A stretch of 6,538 nucleotides of DNA from Holosporaceae bacterium (GTDB taxonomy: Bacteria; Pseudomonadota; Alphaproteobacteria; UBA3830): positions 1 through 6,538 of the forward strand of contig JAIRMS010000055.1 in assembly GCA_031258475.1 (NCBI GenBank), in the 5' to 3' direction. The position numbers and the translations under genes were made by a program. The notes beneath the pieces are model-generated. The model was given only the letters and a program-made list of their open reading frames with translations, was not told where the DNA came from and made no database searches. Shown in pieces: positions 1-6,024 of this stretch (positions within the stretch are counted from its first letter, which is position 1; each line of letters begins with the position of its first letter).

Positions 1-330
1 CGGGCCATAGATTATGTCGTATTTTTTACCGGTATACTTTTCGGCACGGTTCGCCATTACAAAATCAAGCCATGCTTCATTGGGCGCGTTAAATGTCAGA
101 ATTGAAAGCTGCTTTTGCACGGTATCGTAGTCCATGCGATATGAACTTACAAAGCAGCCGGGATCTTCCACACCTTCGCGCAGTTTTCTTTCGTGAATTT
201 TCCGCGCAAATTGAACGGCTTGTTTTTCGTTTATGGTAGCATAAAACCCTTTCCCAAAATCAAGGGCGCGGACGGAATAGCGCAGTTCAGGGGTTTCGAC
301 AATGACGGAACTGCCGTGGTATAGGGTCAT
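1..330 (-). CDS. DUF3990 family protein, ADP-ribosyltransferase-like (C-terminus beyond window)
   Basis: Translating the minus strand from the ATG at 330-328 gives an open frame of 110 codons running off the left edge. The protein begins MTLYHGSSVIVETPEL and carries LDFGKGFYAT (residues 23-32), a QA..FA segment (37-42), WLDFVMANR (87-95) and YDIIYGP (104-110). This order matches my memory of the DUF3990 family, whose LYHGS and GFY.T motifs resemble the first two motifs of ADP-ribosyltransferase folds. The third motif, expected near the C-terminus, lies outside the window, so catalytic competence cannot be judged. The start is supported by AAAGGAG 5 nt upstream. The gene lies 88 bp after the ABC ATPase stop, on the same strand, with a possible promoter between them. 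Base composition is closer to hsdM than to the AT-rich ABC genes. The substrate is unknown. Family call fairly sure, activity inferred. Confidence 0.8.
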   Translation of the reverse strand, partial: MTLYHGSSVIVETPELRYSVRALDFGKGFYATINEKQAVQFARKIHERKLREGVEDPGCFVSSYRMDYDTVQKQLSILTFNAPNEAWLDFVMANRAEKYTGKKYDIIYGP

Positions 331-359
331 GAGGGCTCCTTTGGCCAGGGAATTTCCAA

Positions 360-379
360 ATGTAAAATAAAACTTACAT
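360..379. repeat. Inverted repeat ATGTAA-N8-TTACAT, possible operator
   Basis: Two perfect 6-bp arms (360-365 and 374-379) flank 8 AT-rich bases. The element spans the predicted start of transcription for the DUF3990 gene, where a repressor site would be expected. It is not followed by a T-run on the minus strand, so it does not look like a terminator for the ABC ATPase gene. The rest of the 331-418 gap holds only the Shine-Dalgarno sequence of the DUF3990 gene. Confidence 0.25.
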
Positions 380-381
380 CG

Positions 382-410
382 AATATATTTGACTTATGAC
401 AACAGTGAAA
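382..410 (-). promoter_or_regulatory. Possible sigma70-type promoter for the DUF3990 gene
   Basis: Read on the minus strand, TTTCAC (410-405) and TATATT (387-382) are separated by 17 nt. The -10 matches the consensus at five of six positions, but the -35 is weak. The predicted transcription start, near 375, lies about 45 nt before the DUF3990 ATG. The stretch is AT-rich, so a chance match is quite possible. Confidence 0.3.
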
Positions 411-418
411 CAACATAA

Positions 419-2398
419 TTATTCCTTGTACCAAATCTCGGGGATTAATTTCTTCCCATTTCTCCATTCTTCTATCTCGACAACACCTTCAATATCCTCA
501 TAAATCTCTGACCTAGCATGATCTAAAATAATTACTTGCCAGGCCCCCTCTGTATCATGAACAGAATTTGCAAGGGTAGTAAATATTTTTTTTACCGCGG
601 TAACATCTTCATCATCGAAAGTTGGATCAGCTTTTTCCTCCTCTTTTCGTATTTTGGGAAAATAGACCTGACTAGGTTGATCATAAATCACAAAAGATGG
701 AACAGTTGAAATAGGATTAGTCTGCCTCACAAAATATTCCTGTAGAGCACAGGTTAGAGCGATATGAAAAGAAACCCAATTCGAAGCGCTTCCGACTTCT
801 GTCAACAGATGCCATACACCTTTCTCGTCCACAACTTGAATGCCAAGTTCTTTTAGAGAAAATTGGGGAGCAATGTTTTGATATTTTGGTTCAACATCTA
901 ATGTTTTCAAGCGGATTAATGCAAGAGTTGAAATTTCTGCGAGTGATCTATCAAGCCGTTCCTTCATATGCGATAATGCTATTTGTTCTTTTAAATCAGC
1001 AATTTTCCGATTTATTTCACGAATTTTTAAATCTAACTCTCCGGCATCTGATAAGCGTTCTACTAATTCGACCGTAAATTTTAGTTCTCCGAGAAAAGTA
1101 AACATATCTTGAGATCGCTGGAGGTATTTTGCCGCTTCTTCGTCTTTCGCACGTAGAACGTCAAAGCGATTGTGAATAAGTTGCATTTCTTCAGTGGTTT
1201 CTATTAACTCATGCTTCAAATCGTCTTTTTCTCGCTGGAAAGCAACAGGCAATTCTAGAGATTGTAGAGAAATACGTTCGTAGCTTTCCAATGCAGTACA
1301 AATTTTTTCAATCTCACTTTTTGCCGATGAATGATCCGTTCCGCCACAAAAAGGGCAAATGTTTGGTTCTTTTCCATTTTTCCGAAGCCACTCCGATATT
1401 CCCAAGCGTTCAACTTTACGTTTGGCATTGTTTTGATAACCTCCAAGGTTTTTTTCCAATGCTTCAATATCTTTTTGCCTCTTCACTATCAAGGCAATTT
1501 TTTGAGATAGCTCATTTTCCTGTTTTTCCAACTCATGAATTTCTTTTCGGGCTTGTGTTAATGATTCCTCTGAAGTTTTAGGAGTTTCTGGTTCACTTCT
1601 TAATATTGATTTCGCAATAATCAAGAGTTCATCTTGTCTCACCTCTTGCGGTTGATGACCATCATATAACCCATATTCTCTAGCAACATTTAATTTTCCA
1701 AGAAGATTCTGTAGCCATGCTTTTGAAAGTTCATTAGCCTGATCGTACTCTTTTTGCTGTCGTCTTAGCTCCGCTTCAAGGTTCTTCAATTCACGACGGG
1801 CACGAATTAGTTCAGCAGTTTCTGAACCAAAAATAAAGGGTAACCAAATCTTTAGTTTTTCGCGATGCTCTGTTTCATGCGTTTTATAAAAAAGTATACT
1901 CTGGTTTGCTACAATATCTTGACTTTGAAAAACAAGATGTGTTAAATCTCGAAAACTCAATCTCGCTGTATATCCTGTTTCTTCTTCATCACGCCCCAAA
2001 AAAGGAATATTAGATATAGAATTTAATAGTTCTTTCACACCATCAAGAGTTTGATTTGCTGCTCTAATTACATTTGGGACAAGTATTGATTTTCCTCTTA
2101 AGAAAAAATATTCGGTGGAAACCTTGTTCCCATCAGGAATCTTTCGTGCAAATAAGATTTTTTCATAGTCAGTAACTACTACAACCCCATACCACACAGC
2201 ATTATCACGAATCTCATTAATCGGAATAGAGCAAGTAGCAGAACCGAGGCAATAGTCAATTATAGGAATTATTGCGGTTTTTCCTGTTCTTGAAGCTCCT
2301 GTGATGACATTGACTTTTCCAAGGTGAAATTTAATTTCACGAGGAGGAAATTGTATTTTTTGAGGCCAAATTATTAATTCTTCAATCTGAAACTTCAT
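419..2398 (-). CDS. DUF3732-type Rad50/SMC-like ATPase, ABC-three-component system
   Basis: This 659-residue protein has an N-terminal Walker A GASRTGKT (34-41), a Q-loop-like FQSQD (157-161) and long charged heptad-like helices (about 195-335 and 355-490). These helices flank ICPFCGG with C348 and C351, like the zinc hook at the tip of the Rad50 coiled coil. The C-terminal half has a signature-like EVGSASNW (534-541), Walker B FVIYDQPSQ (569-577) and an H-loop ILDHA (624-628). The layout is that of an SMC/Rad50 ATPase and of the DUF3732 family assigned to ABC-3C conflict systems, in which the ATPase is thought to sense nucleic acid and drive the effector. Gln follows the Walker B Asp where Glu is usual; I think this is normal for the family. 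The ATG overlaps the previous stop as ATGA, with AGGAG 8 nt upstream inside the preceding gene. An A8 run (minus strand, 593-586) lies near the 3' end. Confidence 0.85.
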   Translation of the reverse strand: MKFQIEELIIWPQKIQFPPREIKFHLGKVNVITGASRTGKTAIIPIIDYCLGSATCSIPINEIRDNAVWYGVVVVTDYEKILFARKIPDGNKVSTEYFFLRGKSILVPNVIRAANQTLDGVKELLNSISNIPFLGRDEEETGYTARLSFRDLTHLVFQSQDIVANQSILFYKTHETEHREKLKIWLPFIFGSETAELIRARRELKNLEAELRRQQKEYDQANELSKAWLQNLLGKLNVAREYGLYDGHQPQEVRQDELLIIAKSILRSEPETPKTSEESLTQARKEIHELEKQENELSQKIALIVKRQKDIEALEKNLGGYQNNAKRKVERLGISEWLRKNGKEPNICPFCGGTDHSSAKSEIEKICTALESYERISLQSLELPVAFQREKDDLKHELIETTEEMQLIHNRFDVLRAKDEEAAKYLQRSQDMFTFLGELKFTVELVERLSDAGELDLKIREINRKIADLKEQIALSHMKERLDRSLAEISTLALIRLKTLDVEPKYQNIAPQFSLKELGIQVVDEKGVWHLLTEVGSASNWVSFHIALTCALQEYFVRQTNPISTVPSFVIYDQPSQVYFPKIRKEEEKADPTFDDEDVTAVKKIFTTLANSVHDTEGAWQVIILDHARSEIYEDIEGVVEIEEWRNGKKLIPEIWYKE

Positions 2399-2904
2399 AA
2401 AACAACTCCTAAAGATGATGTTATCGTGAGAATATCAAGATTGGCAAACCATTTGCCAAGAACCTCTGCTTTATGTCCGATTGCTTGAACAGCCATACCT
2501 TTTGTCGCGGTTCCTCTTAACGATTTAACTTCTTCAAGTGGAAACAATTTTGCACTTTCGCTTTCCCATGCCAATAACCCTGTTGCTGTAGATATGTCTA
2601 TTGCTTGAATAGCACTGCTTAATTGTTTACGAATACGTTGTGACAGACATGCAAAGACATCACTCTTTTTGTATTGCGATTCAGAAAAACCTTTTACATA
2701 CGATGCCAGATTAGGCCGTTTGTCTGATATCAAATAATTAAAATCAGGGCTTGTTAATAATGTATTCGCAATGCAATGCAATATTACAACCGGTGCGTCG
2801 CCAGTGGGATGATTATGTACATAACTTTGTGTAAACCGCCATAATAAGTATGCCCCTATTATAGGACTGTTCCATTCACGAACTTCCTCAACTAATTTTC
2901 CCAT
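2395..2904 (-). CDS. ABC-three-component system middle component (MC3-like)
   Basis: A 169-residue, mostly helical, cytosolic protein with no signal peptide or membrane segment. It starts MGKLVEEVREWNSPIIGAYLL; a Trp-Asn-x-Pro segment followed by an L..F...Y helix, a central KRPNLASYV (62-70), and a C-terminal LGKWFANLD...SSLGVVL are features I associate with small middle components (MC3 / DUF6521-like) of ABC-3C systems. The position supports this: it sits between the predicted nuclease gene and the DUF3732 ATPase gene, 1 nt after the former (TAA-A-ATG) and overlapping the latter (ATGA). The start has AGAAGGAG 6 nt upstream. No catalytic motif is visible, so an adaptor role between ATPase and effector is inferred from the family. 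The exact MC subfamily is uncertain, but an ABC-3C role is likely from context. Confidence 0.72.
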   Translation of the reverse strand: MGKLVEEVREWNSPIIGAYLLWRFTQSYVHNHPTGDAPVVILHCIANTLLTSPDFNYLISDKRPNLASYVKGFSESQYKKSDVFACLSQRIRKQLSSAIQAIDISTATGLLAWESESAKLFPLEEVKSLRGTATKGMAVQAIGHKAEVLGKWFANLDILTITSSLGVVL

Positions 2905-2905
2905 T

Positions 2906-4072
2906 TTATACTCCTTCTGTCCCTTTGTTTAGGAGTTGTTCCCATCGCGGGTGCCATCCCAAACGCTTTTCATCAGCTAAAACATGATACGAACCCTGTA
3001 TGGTTCTATTTGGAGGCCATTTCCCAGCGATAGTTTCTTGGCGAGATTGACATTCATTTAGTAATAATTTCCCTTTGTCTTCTTCAGTCATGGCTCTCTG
3101 CGTCAATTCGATTTGCTTTTTCTTGTTTTCATGAAAGGAACATAATTTCCCTTCAAAATCCTCCATGTCAGATGCATCTACAAGTTCCCGTTCTATCCAT
3201 TCCAAACGATTTATATCAGCGCAATAATAATCCGAAACCGCTTCTATGATTTCAGCATCGTCAAATTGAATCTTCTCCAATTGCTGAACAAAAACAGGTC
3301 TTTGATTCGCTTTTTCAACAAGTTTATTCATCGGTGGAATTTTAGAGACAGCGAAATTTATTAATTCTTGAGTATGTATTTTTCTCAACAACAGGCGAAG
3401 TTTGTTCAACATATATTTTTTAGAAACAATTGCTGGTTGATTATTGGCAATTAGTTCCATAATTCTTGTTTGCATCAAACCCGTTAATGATTCCAGAACC
3501 CATTCGATCTCTTTCTGGTTTATTGCCATTTTTTCGAGTTCAATCTTAATTTCCGAATAAACCGCATCAGCTTTATGATTTTCTACAAGTTCAAATCTTG
3601 GTAGAATTCTTTTAAAAATATCAATATTCCTATCTAAAATAAAAGATTTGTATGAAAATAGAATATGGTTTTCATTGATATCTTTTAAAGTTTCGCAAGT
3701 TATTGCAATTGTCTTATCAATTGTTGCTTCAGTTGTTTTATCGAATATCTTCACTAAAGAGTTTTCCGTTACAGAATGATTTGTATAAAGAACGAAACGA
3801 TCTCTTTGGGCATCAAGTTCACCTTCTTTGATTGCACCAATCCAATTGTAAAATGTTTTCCACAAATTGGTTGACATATTTGTAACCACGTTTTCCTTTT
3901 GTGAAGACTTGTCTTCTTCAGACAGAATTATACCTTCTGGGAAGAAAACAGCAACATCACCACAAATTTCAATACCGACATTTGATCCAATATCTGCTTG
4001 TAGTAGTCTCAATAAAGCACGTGGAAATTGAAGACTGTAGCCAAACAACTGGCCAGAAGCATTTGATTTCAG
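2906..4072 (-). CDS. ABC-3C effector-type protein: PD-(D/E)xK-like N-terminus plus C-terminal ABC-3C domain
   Basis: Taken from a CTG at 4072-4070 this is 388 residues; a TTG at 4048 would give 380. CTG is preferred because GGAGGT lies exactly 6 nt upstream and CTGA overlaps the hsdS stop, whereas the TTG has no ribosome-binding site. The longer form adds KSNASGQ before LFGYSLQFPRALLRLL, which I recall as conserved in relatives. Numbering from CTG, the N-terminal part has IEICGDV (E35, D39), then SEEDKSS (E53-x-K55) and LWKTFYNWI (70-78). D39...E53-x-K55 fits a PD-(D/E)xK nuclease core, like the Cap4/DUF4297 nuclease domain that cleaves dsDNA. The rest is helical, ending GSYHVLADE (360-368) and LGWHPRW, a tail I associate with ABC-3C C-terminal domains. 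Next to the middle component and SMC-like ATPase genes, it is the likely effector. Nuclease activity is inferred, not shown. Confidence 0.72.
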   Translation of the reverse strand: MKSNASGQLFGYSLQFPRALLRLLQADIGSNVGIEICGDVAVFFPEGIILSEEDKSSQKENVVTNMSTNLWKTFYNWIGAIKEGELDAQRDRFVLYTNHSVTENSLVKIFDKTTEATIDKTIAITCETLKDINENHILFSYKSFILDRNIDIFKRILPRFELVENHKADAVYSEIKIELEKMAINQKEIEWVLESLTGLMQTRIMELIANNQPAIVSKKYMLNKLRLLLRKIHTQELINFAVSKIPPMNKLVEKANQRPVFVQQLEKIQFDDAEIIEAVSDYYCADINRLEWIERELVDASDMEDFEGKLCSFHENKKKQIELTQRAMTEEDKGKLLLNECQSRQETIAGKWPPNRTIQGSYHVLADEKRLGWHPRWEQLLNKGTEGV

Positions 4073-5466
4073 ATTAGTACCTCCAATTCCCCGCTCATCA
4101 GCTTTGGCAGCAGGGTATCACGGATGGCGGCAAGGGCGCGGGATTCAAATGAATTTTCCCGTATGATTGACATATATAAACTGAATAATGTTCTGTATTT
4201 TTCAATGACCGATTTTGATGGAATTTTTATTTTATACATTCCAATAACATCGGCAGAGACCCGTTGCCTCCCACTTGTCCCTGTCATATTTTTTATCGCA
4301 TAGTGTCGAAAATCTTCTGTTCGTGCTAAAAAATACAATAATTCATTTGGATAGTCATCCTTTGCTGATAATATTACATACTCGGTTGATCCGTATCCGA
4401 CTTCATCTTCTTGCATAAAATTTACATATGCCGTTTTTCCATTTTCAAGACACGGTGTGATGCGTGCCAAAATTGTGTCTCCATTTTTAAATTTCATGCC
4501 TCCCAAAAATTCTTTTGTTTTCCAATTTGAAGGAAATGATCCACGAGTTGGTAAATTTGCCATTTCTAAATATGGCGCATAGACGCCTTTTTTAAGATTG
4601 CGCTGTGGAGTAATCGTTGCGATATCAGACAATTTTCCGTATTCCCATGATTTCGCGGTTTGACTATCAAACCAGCTTTTGAAAACAGCCTGCGCCTGGG
4701 CTTCAAGGTTGGCATTTATGCGGCGATTCAACTCGATTTTGTCGTCAAGGCAGGAAAGGGTCGCGGCGATGGCGCGCTGAGTGGGGAGAGGCGGGAGATT
4801 TACAATGATATTATTAAGTATATCCTGCGTTAATAAAGGTTGGCTTGTTCCGATATGTCTTTTATTCAAATTTAATTGTGAAATCAAATAATAGTCAAAG
4901 AGCATATCTGATGATTTTAAATTCTTAGCGGATATCGCGTTATCAGAAACCCATGCTTTTTGAGGTTCATAGCAAACATTTCCACAATATGCTCCGACCC
5001 TACCTATAATCACGACATTTTTATAGTTAAACTCATCGGTATAATCTAATATACCATTTCCACCATAAACAGGATATATGCCTGTATTTTTTGGACGTTT
5101 TTTACCGTTTTTGAATTCACACACATCCCCCAGCCGGACTTTGGTCCAGGTATTGCCTGTGTTCATTTTCGGGTTATAAATTACCTCGCAGCCCTGTTCG
5201 ATAACGGCCTGAAACTCAGGCGTGAGGGAGTGCCAGTCAAGAACGTCAACGCGGAAAGGGAGGTCGGATTCCTCGAATGAGTCCCGGATATCGCCCAAAA
5301 GACTGAAGTCCATTTTTTGCTTGCCGACAATGGCTATATCCAGGTCTGAGTATTCTTTCGATGTCCATTTATAACGTGAACCGAAGGCGCGTACTTCATA
5401 ATCGGGCGTGTGTTTGCGGAGAATGTCGAGGATGATTGCCAATTCGAATTCAGAAACGCATATCAT
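4069..5466 (-). CDS. hsdS: MNT nucleotidyltransferase domain fused to type I R-M specificity subunit HsdS
   Basis: A single 465-residue frame joins two proteins. Residues 1-100 are a minimal nucleotidyltransferase (MNT, HI0073/MntA type): GSR at 29-31, SDLD giving D41 and D43 in the exact GSx10DxD pattern, and a third Asp in FRVDVLD (D74). All catalytic residues are present; MntA relatives modify and silence their HEPN partner. From M101 it is a normal-length HsdS (365 residues): TRD1 about 107-221, central conserved region 222-272 (LPPLPTQRAIAATL, KIELNRRINANLEAQAQA, FKSWF), TRD2 about 274-416, and distal helix 417-465 ending LLPKLMSGELEVLI. HsdS sets the DNA target for HsdM and HsdR. The ATG overlaps the HEPN stop (ATGA). 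An internal ATG at 5166-5164 matches a usual HsdS start; GAGG lies 17 nt away, too far for strong initiation, but free HsdS cannot be excluded. GC content swings sharply between TRDs and conserved segments. Confidence 0.92.
   Translation of the reverse strand: MICVSEFELAIILDILRKHTPDYEVRAFGSRYKWTSKEYSDLDIAIVGKQKMDFSLLGDIRDSFEESDLPFRVDVLDWHSLTPEFQAVIEQGCEVIYNPKMNTGNTWTKVRLGDVCEFKNGKKRPKNTGIYPVYGGNGILDYTDEFNYKNVVIIGRVGAYCGNVCYEPQKAWVSDNAISAKNLKSSDMLFDYYLISQLNLNKRHIGTSQPLLTQDILNNIIVNLPPLPTQRAIAATLSCLDDKIELNRRINANLEAQAQAVFKSWFDSQTAKSWEYGKLSDIATITPQRNLKKGVYAPYLEMANLPTRGSFPSNWKTKEFLGGMKFKNGDTILARITPCLENGKTAYVNFMQEDEVGYGSTEYVILSAKDDYPNELLYFLARTEDFRHYAIKNMTGTSGRQRVSADVIGMYKIKIPSKSVIEKYRTLFSLYMSIIRENSFESRALAAIRDTLLPKLMSGELEVLI
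4079..4084 (-). promoter_or_regulatory. Shine-Dalgarno GGAGGT that points to a CTG start
   Basis: The minus strand reads GGAGGT, six bases, then CTGA, where TGA ends hsdS and CTG opens the next gene's frame. The site lies within the last hsdS codons. No ATG, GTG or TTG in that frame is at a suitable distance. It therefore decides the start of the ABC-3C effector gene. Confidence 0.6.
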
Positions 5467-5882
5467 ACCGGCCGTTCCATTCGTGAAACAAAATCTTTTG
5501 CGTGGGGCAGAAATTCAAATGCTGTTTTTAAAATATCTTCCGCGACAATCCCATCGTAGGTATGAGATGTCCGGTTTCGCACTTTATGAAAATCCCACCA
5601 TTTTTCAACATCTGTGATAAGAGAATTTTCGGCGGCTATACGGTAAAACTCTTTGCGCGTAACGCCCAGTATAATGTCAGGACTTATATTTATTTCTAGC
5701 CAGCGTTTCATAAATTTCCACGATAATTCATAGGCAACTTCAAAATTTTGTATAACGCCGGAACGCAGGGACTCCGATAAGTCTATGTCCTCAGTGCAAT
5801 TTTTTTTGTACACGTCAATGCTTTTACGCAGAGCTTCTATCGCGTTTTTTAGGCTTGTAATATCAAGTTTGTTTTCTATCAT
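5463..5882 (-). CDS. HEPN-domain protein, HI0074/HepT family (nucleotidyltransferase substrate-binding)
   Basis: A 139-residue helical protein beginning MIENKLDITSLKNAIEALRK. NFEVAYELSWKFMKRWLE (46-63) and VRNRTSHTYD (101-110) are hallmarks of the HI0074 family. R102-x4-H107 is the intact HEPN RX4-6H motif seen in RNase toxins such as HepT. In HepT/MntA systems the HEPN protein is the toxin and the adjacent MNT protein is the antitoxin that adds nucleotides to a Tyr near the motif; Y109 is a candidate acceptor. The MNT partner here is the N-terminus of the next protein, whose start overlaps this stop (ATGA), so the two are translationally coupled. The ATG has AAAGGAG 7 nt upstream. The gene lies 142 bp after hsdM across a hairpin-rich gap. 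An A8 run at codons 26-28 could slip. Family assignment is firm; toxicity is inferred. Confidence 0.9.
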   Translation of the reverse strand: MIENKLDITSLKNAIEALRKSIDVYKKNCTEDIDLSESLRSGVIQNFEVAYELSWKFMKRWLEINISPDIILGVTRKEFYRIAAENSLITDVEKWWDFHKVRNRTSHTYDGIVAEDILKTAFEFLPHAKDFVSRMERPV

Positions 5883-5910
5883 GGCATCTCTCCTTTACAG
5901 AAAAATCCAC

Positions 5911-6011
5911 GCGGCGGCAGCGGGGTTTTAGGGGCGGCAGCCCCTAGGAGAGGGGGAAGCGGAAGACACCGCTTGCGGTGGCTGGAGCGAGGGGGAGACT
6001 TCCCCCTTTTT
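5911..6011. repeat. GC-rich multi-hairpin intergenic element (REP/MITE-like)
   Basis: The hsdM-HEPN gap is packed with perfect palindromes. TAGGGGC-GGCA-GCCCCTA (5929-5946) has a 7-bp stem. CACCGC-TT-GCGGTG (5967-5980) has a 6-bp stem. AGGGGGA-GACT-TCCCCCT (5990-6007) has a 7-bp stem and is followed by T5 on the plus strand. AGGGGGAAG (5951-5959) can instead pair with CTTCCCCCT (5999-6007), enclosing the middle hairpin. GCGGCAGC occurs twice as a direct repeat (5914-5921 and 5934-5941). No coding frame fits. Such blocks are often dispersed repeats. On the transcribed minus strand no T-run follows the hairpins, so it is more likely an mRNA-structuring or stabilising element than a terminator. 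Confidence 0.6.
5990..6011 (+). terminator. Terminator-like hairpin with T-tract, plus strand only
   Basis: A 7-bp GC-rich stem with a GACT loop runs straight into TTTTT on the plus strand. No plus-strand gene precedes it in the window, so it could only stop antisense transcripts heading into hsdM. It may simply be part of the palindromic repeat. Confidence 0.25.
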
Positions 6012-6024
6012 ACTTTATTCATCC

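Noticed and set aside
331..418. A small DUF3791 partner gene before DUF3990
   Set aside because: The gap is only 88 bp and contains no open frame of suitable size.
886..1581. Open frames on the plus strand and a second minus-strand frame inside the ATPase gene
   Set aside because: They overlap the well-supported DUF3732 ATPase, have no convincing ribosome-binding site and show no recognisable motif.
2906..4048. TTG at 4048 as the start of the ABC-3C effector gene
   Set aside because: It has no Shine-Dalgarno sequence and discards family-like residues; CTG at 4072 has an ideal one and overlaps the hsdS stop.
4069..5166. Separate hsdS gene starting at the internal ATG (5166)
   Set aside because: There is no stop between the MNT and HsdS parts and the nearest GAGG is 17 nt away; the fused frame is the simpler reading, though internal initiation remains possible.
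5408..5617. Plus-strand frame across the HEPN / MNT-HsdS junction
   Set aside because: It is antisense to two firmly identified domains and resembles nothing known.
5951..6007. Intrinsic terminator after hsdM
   Set aside because: On the transcribed minus strand the hairpins are not followed by a T-run; the only T-tract next to a stem reads on the plus strand.
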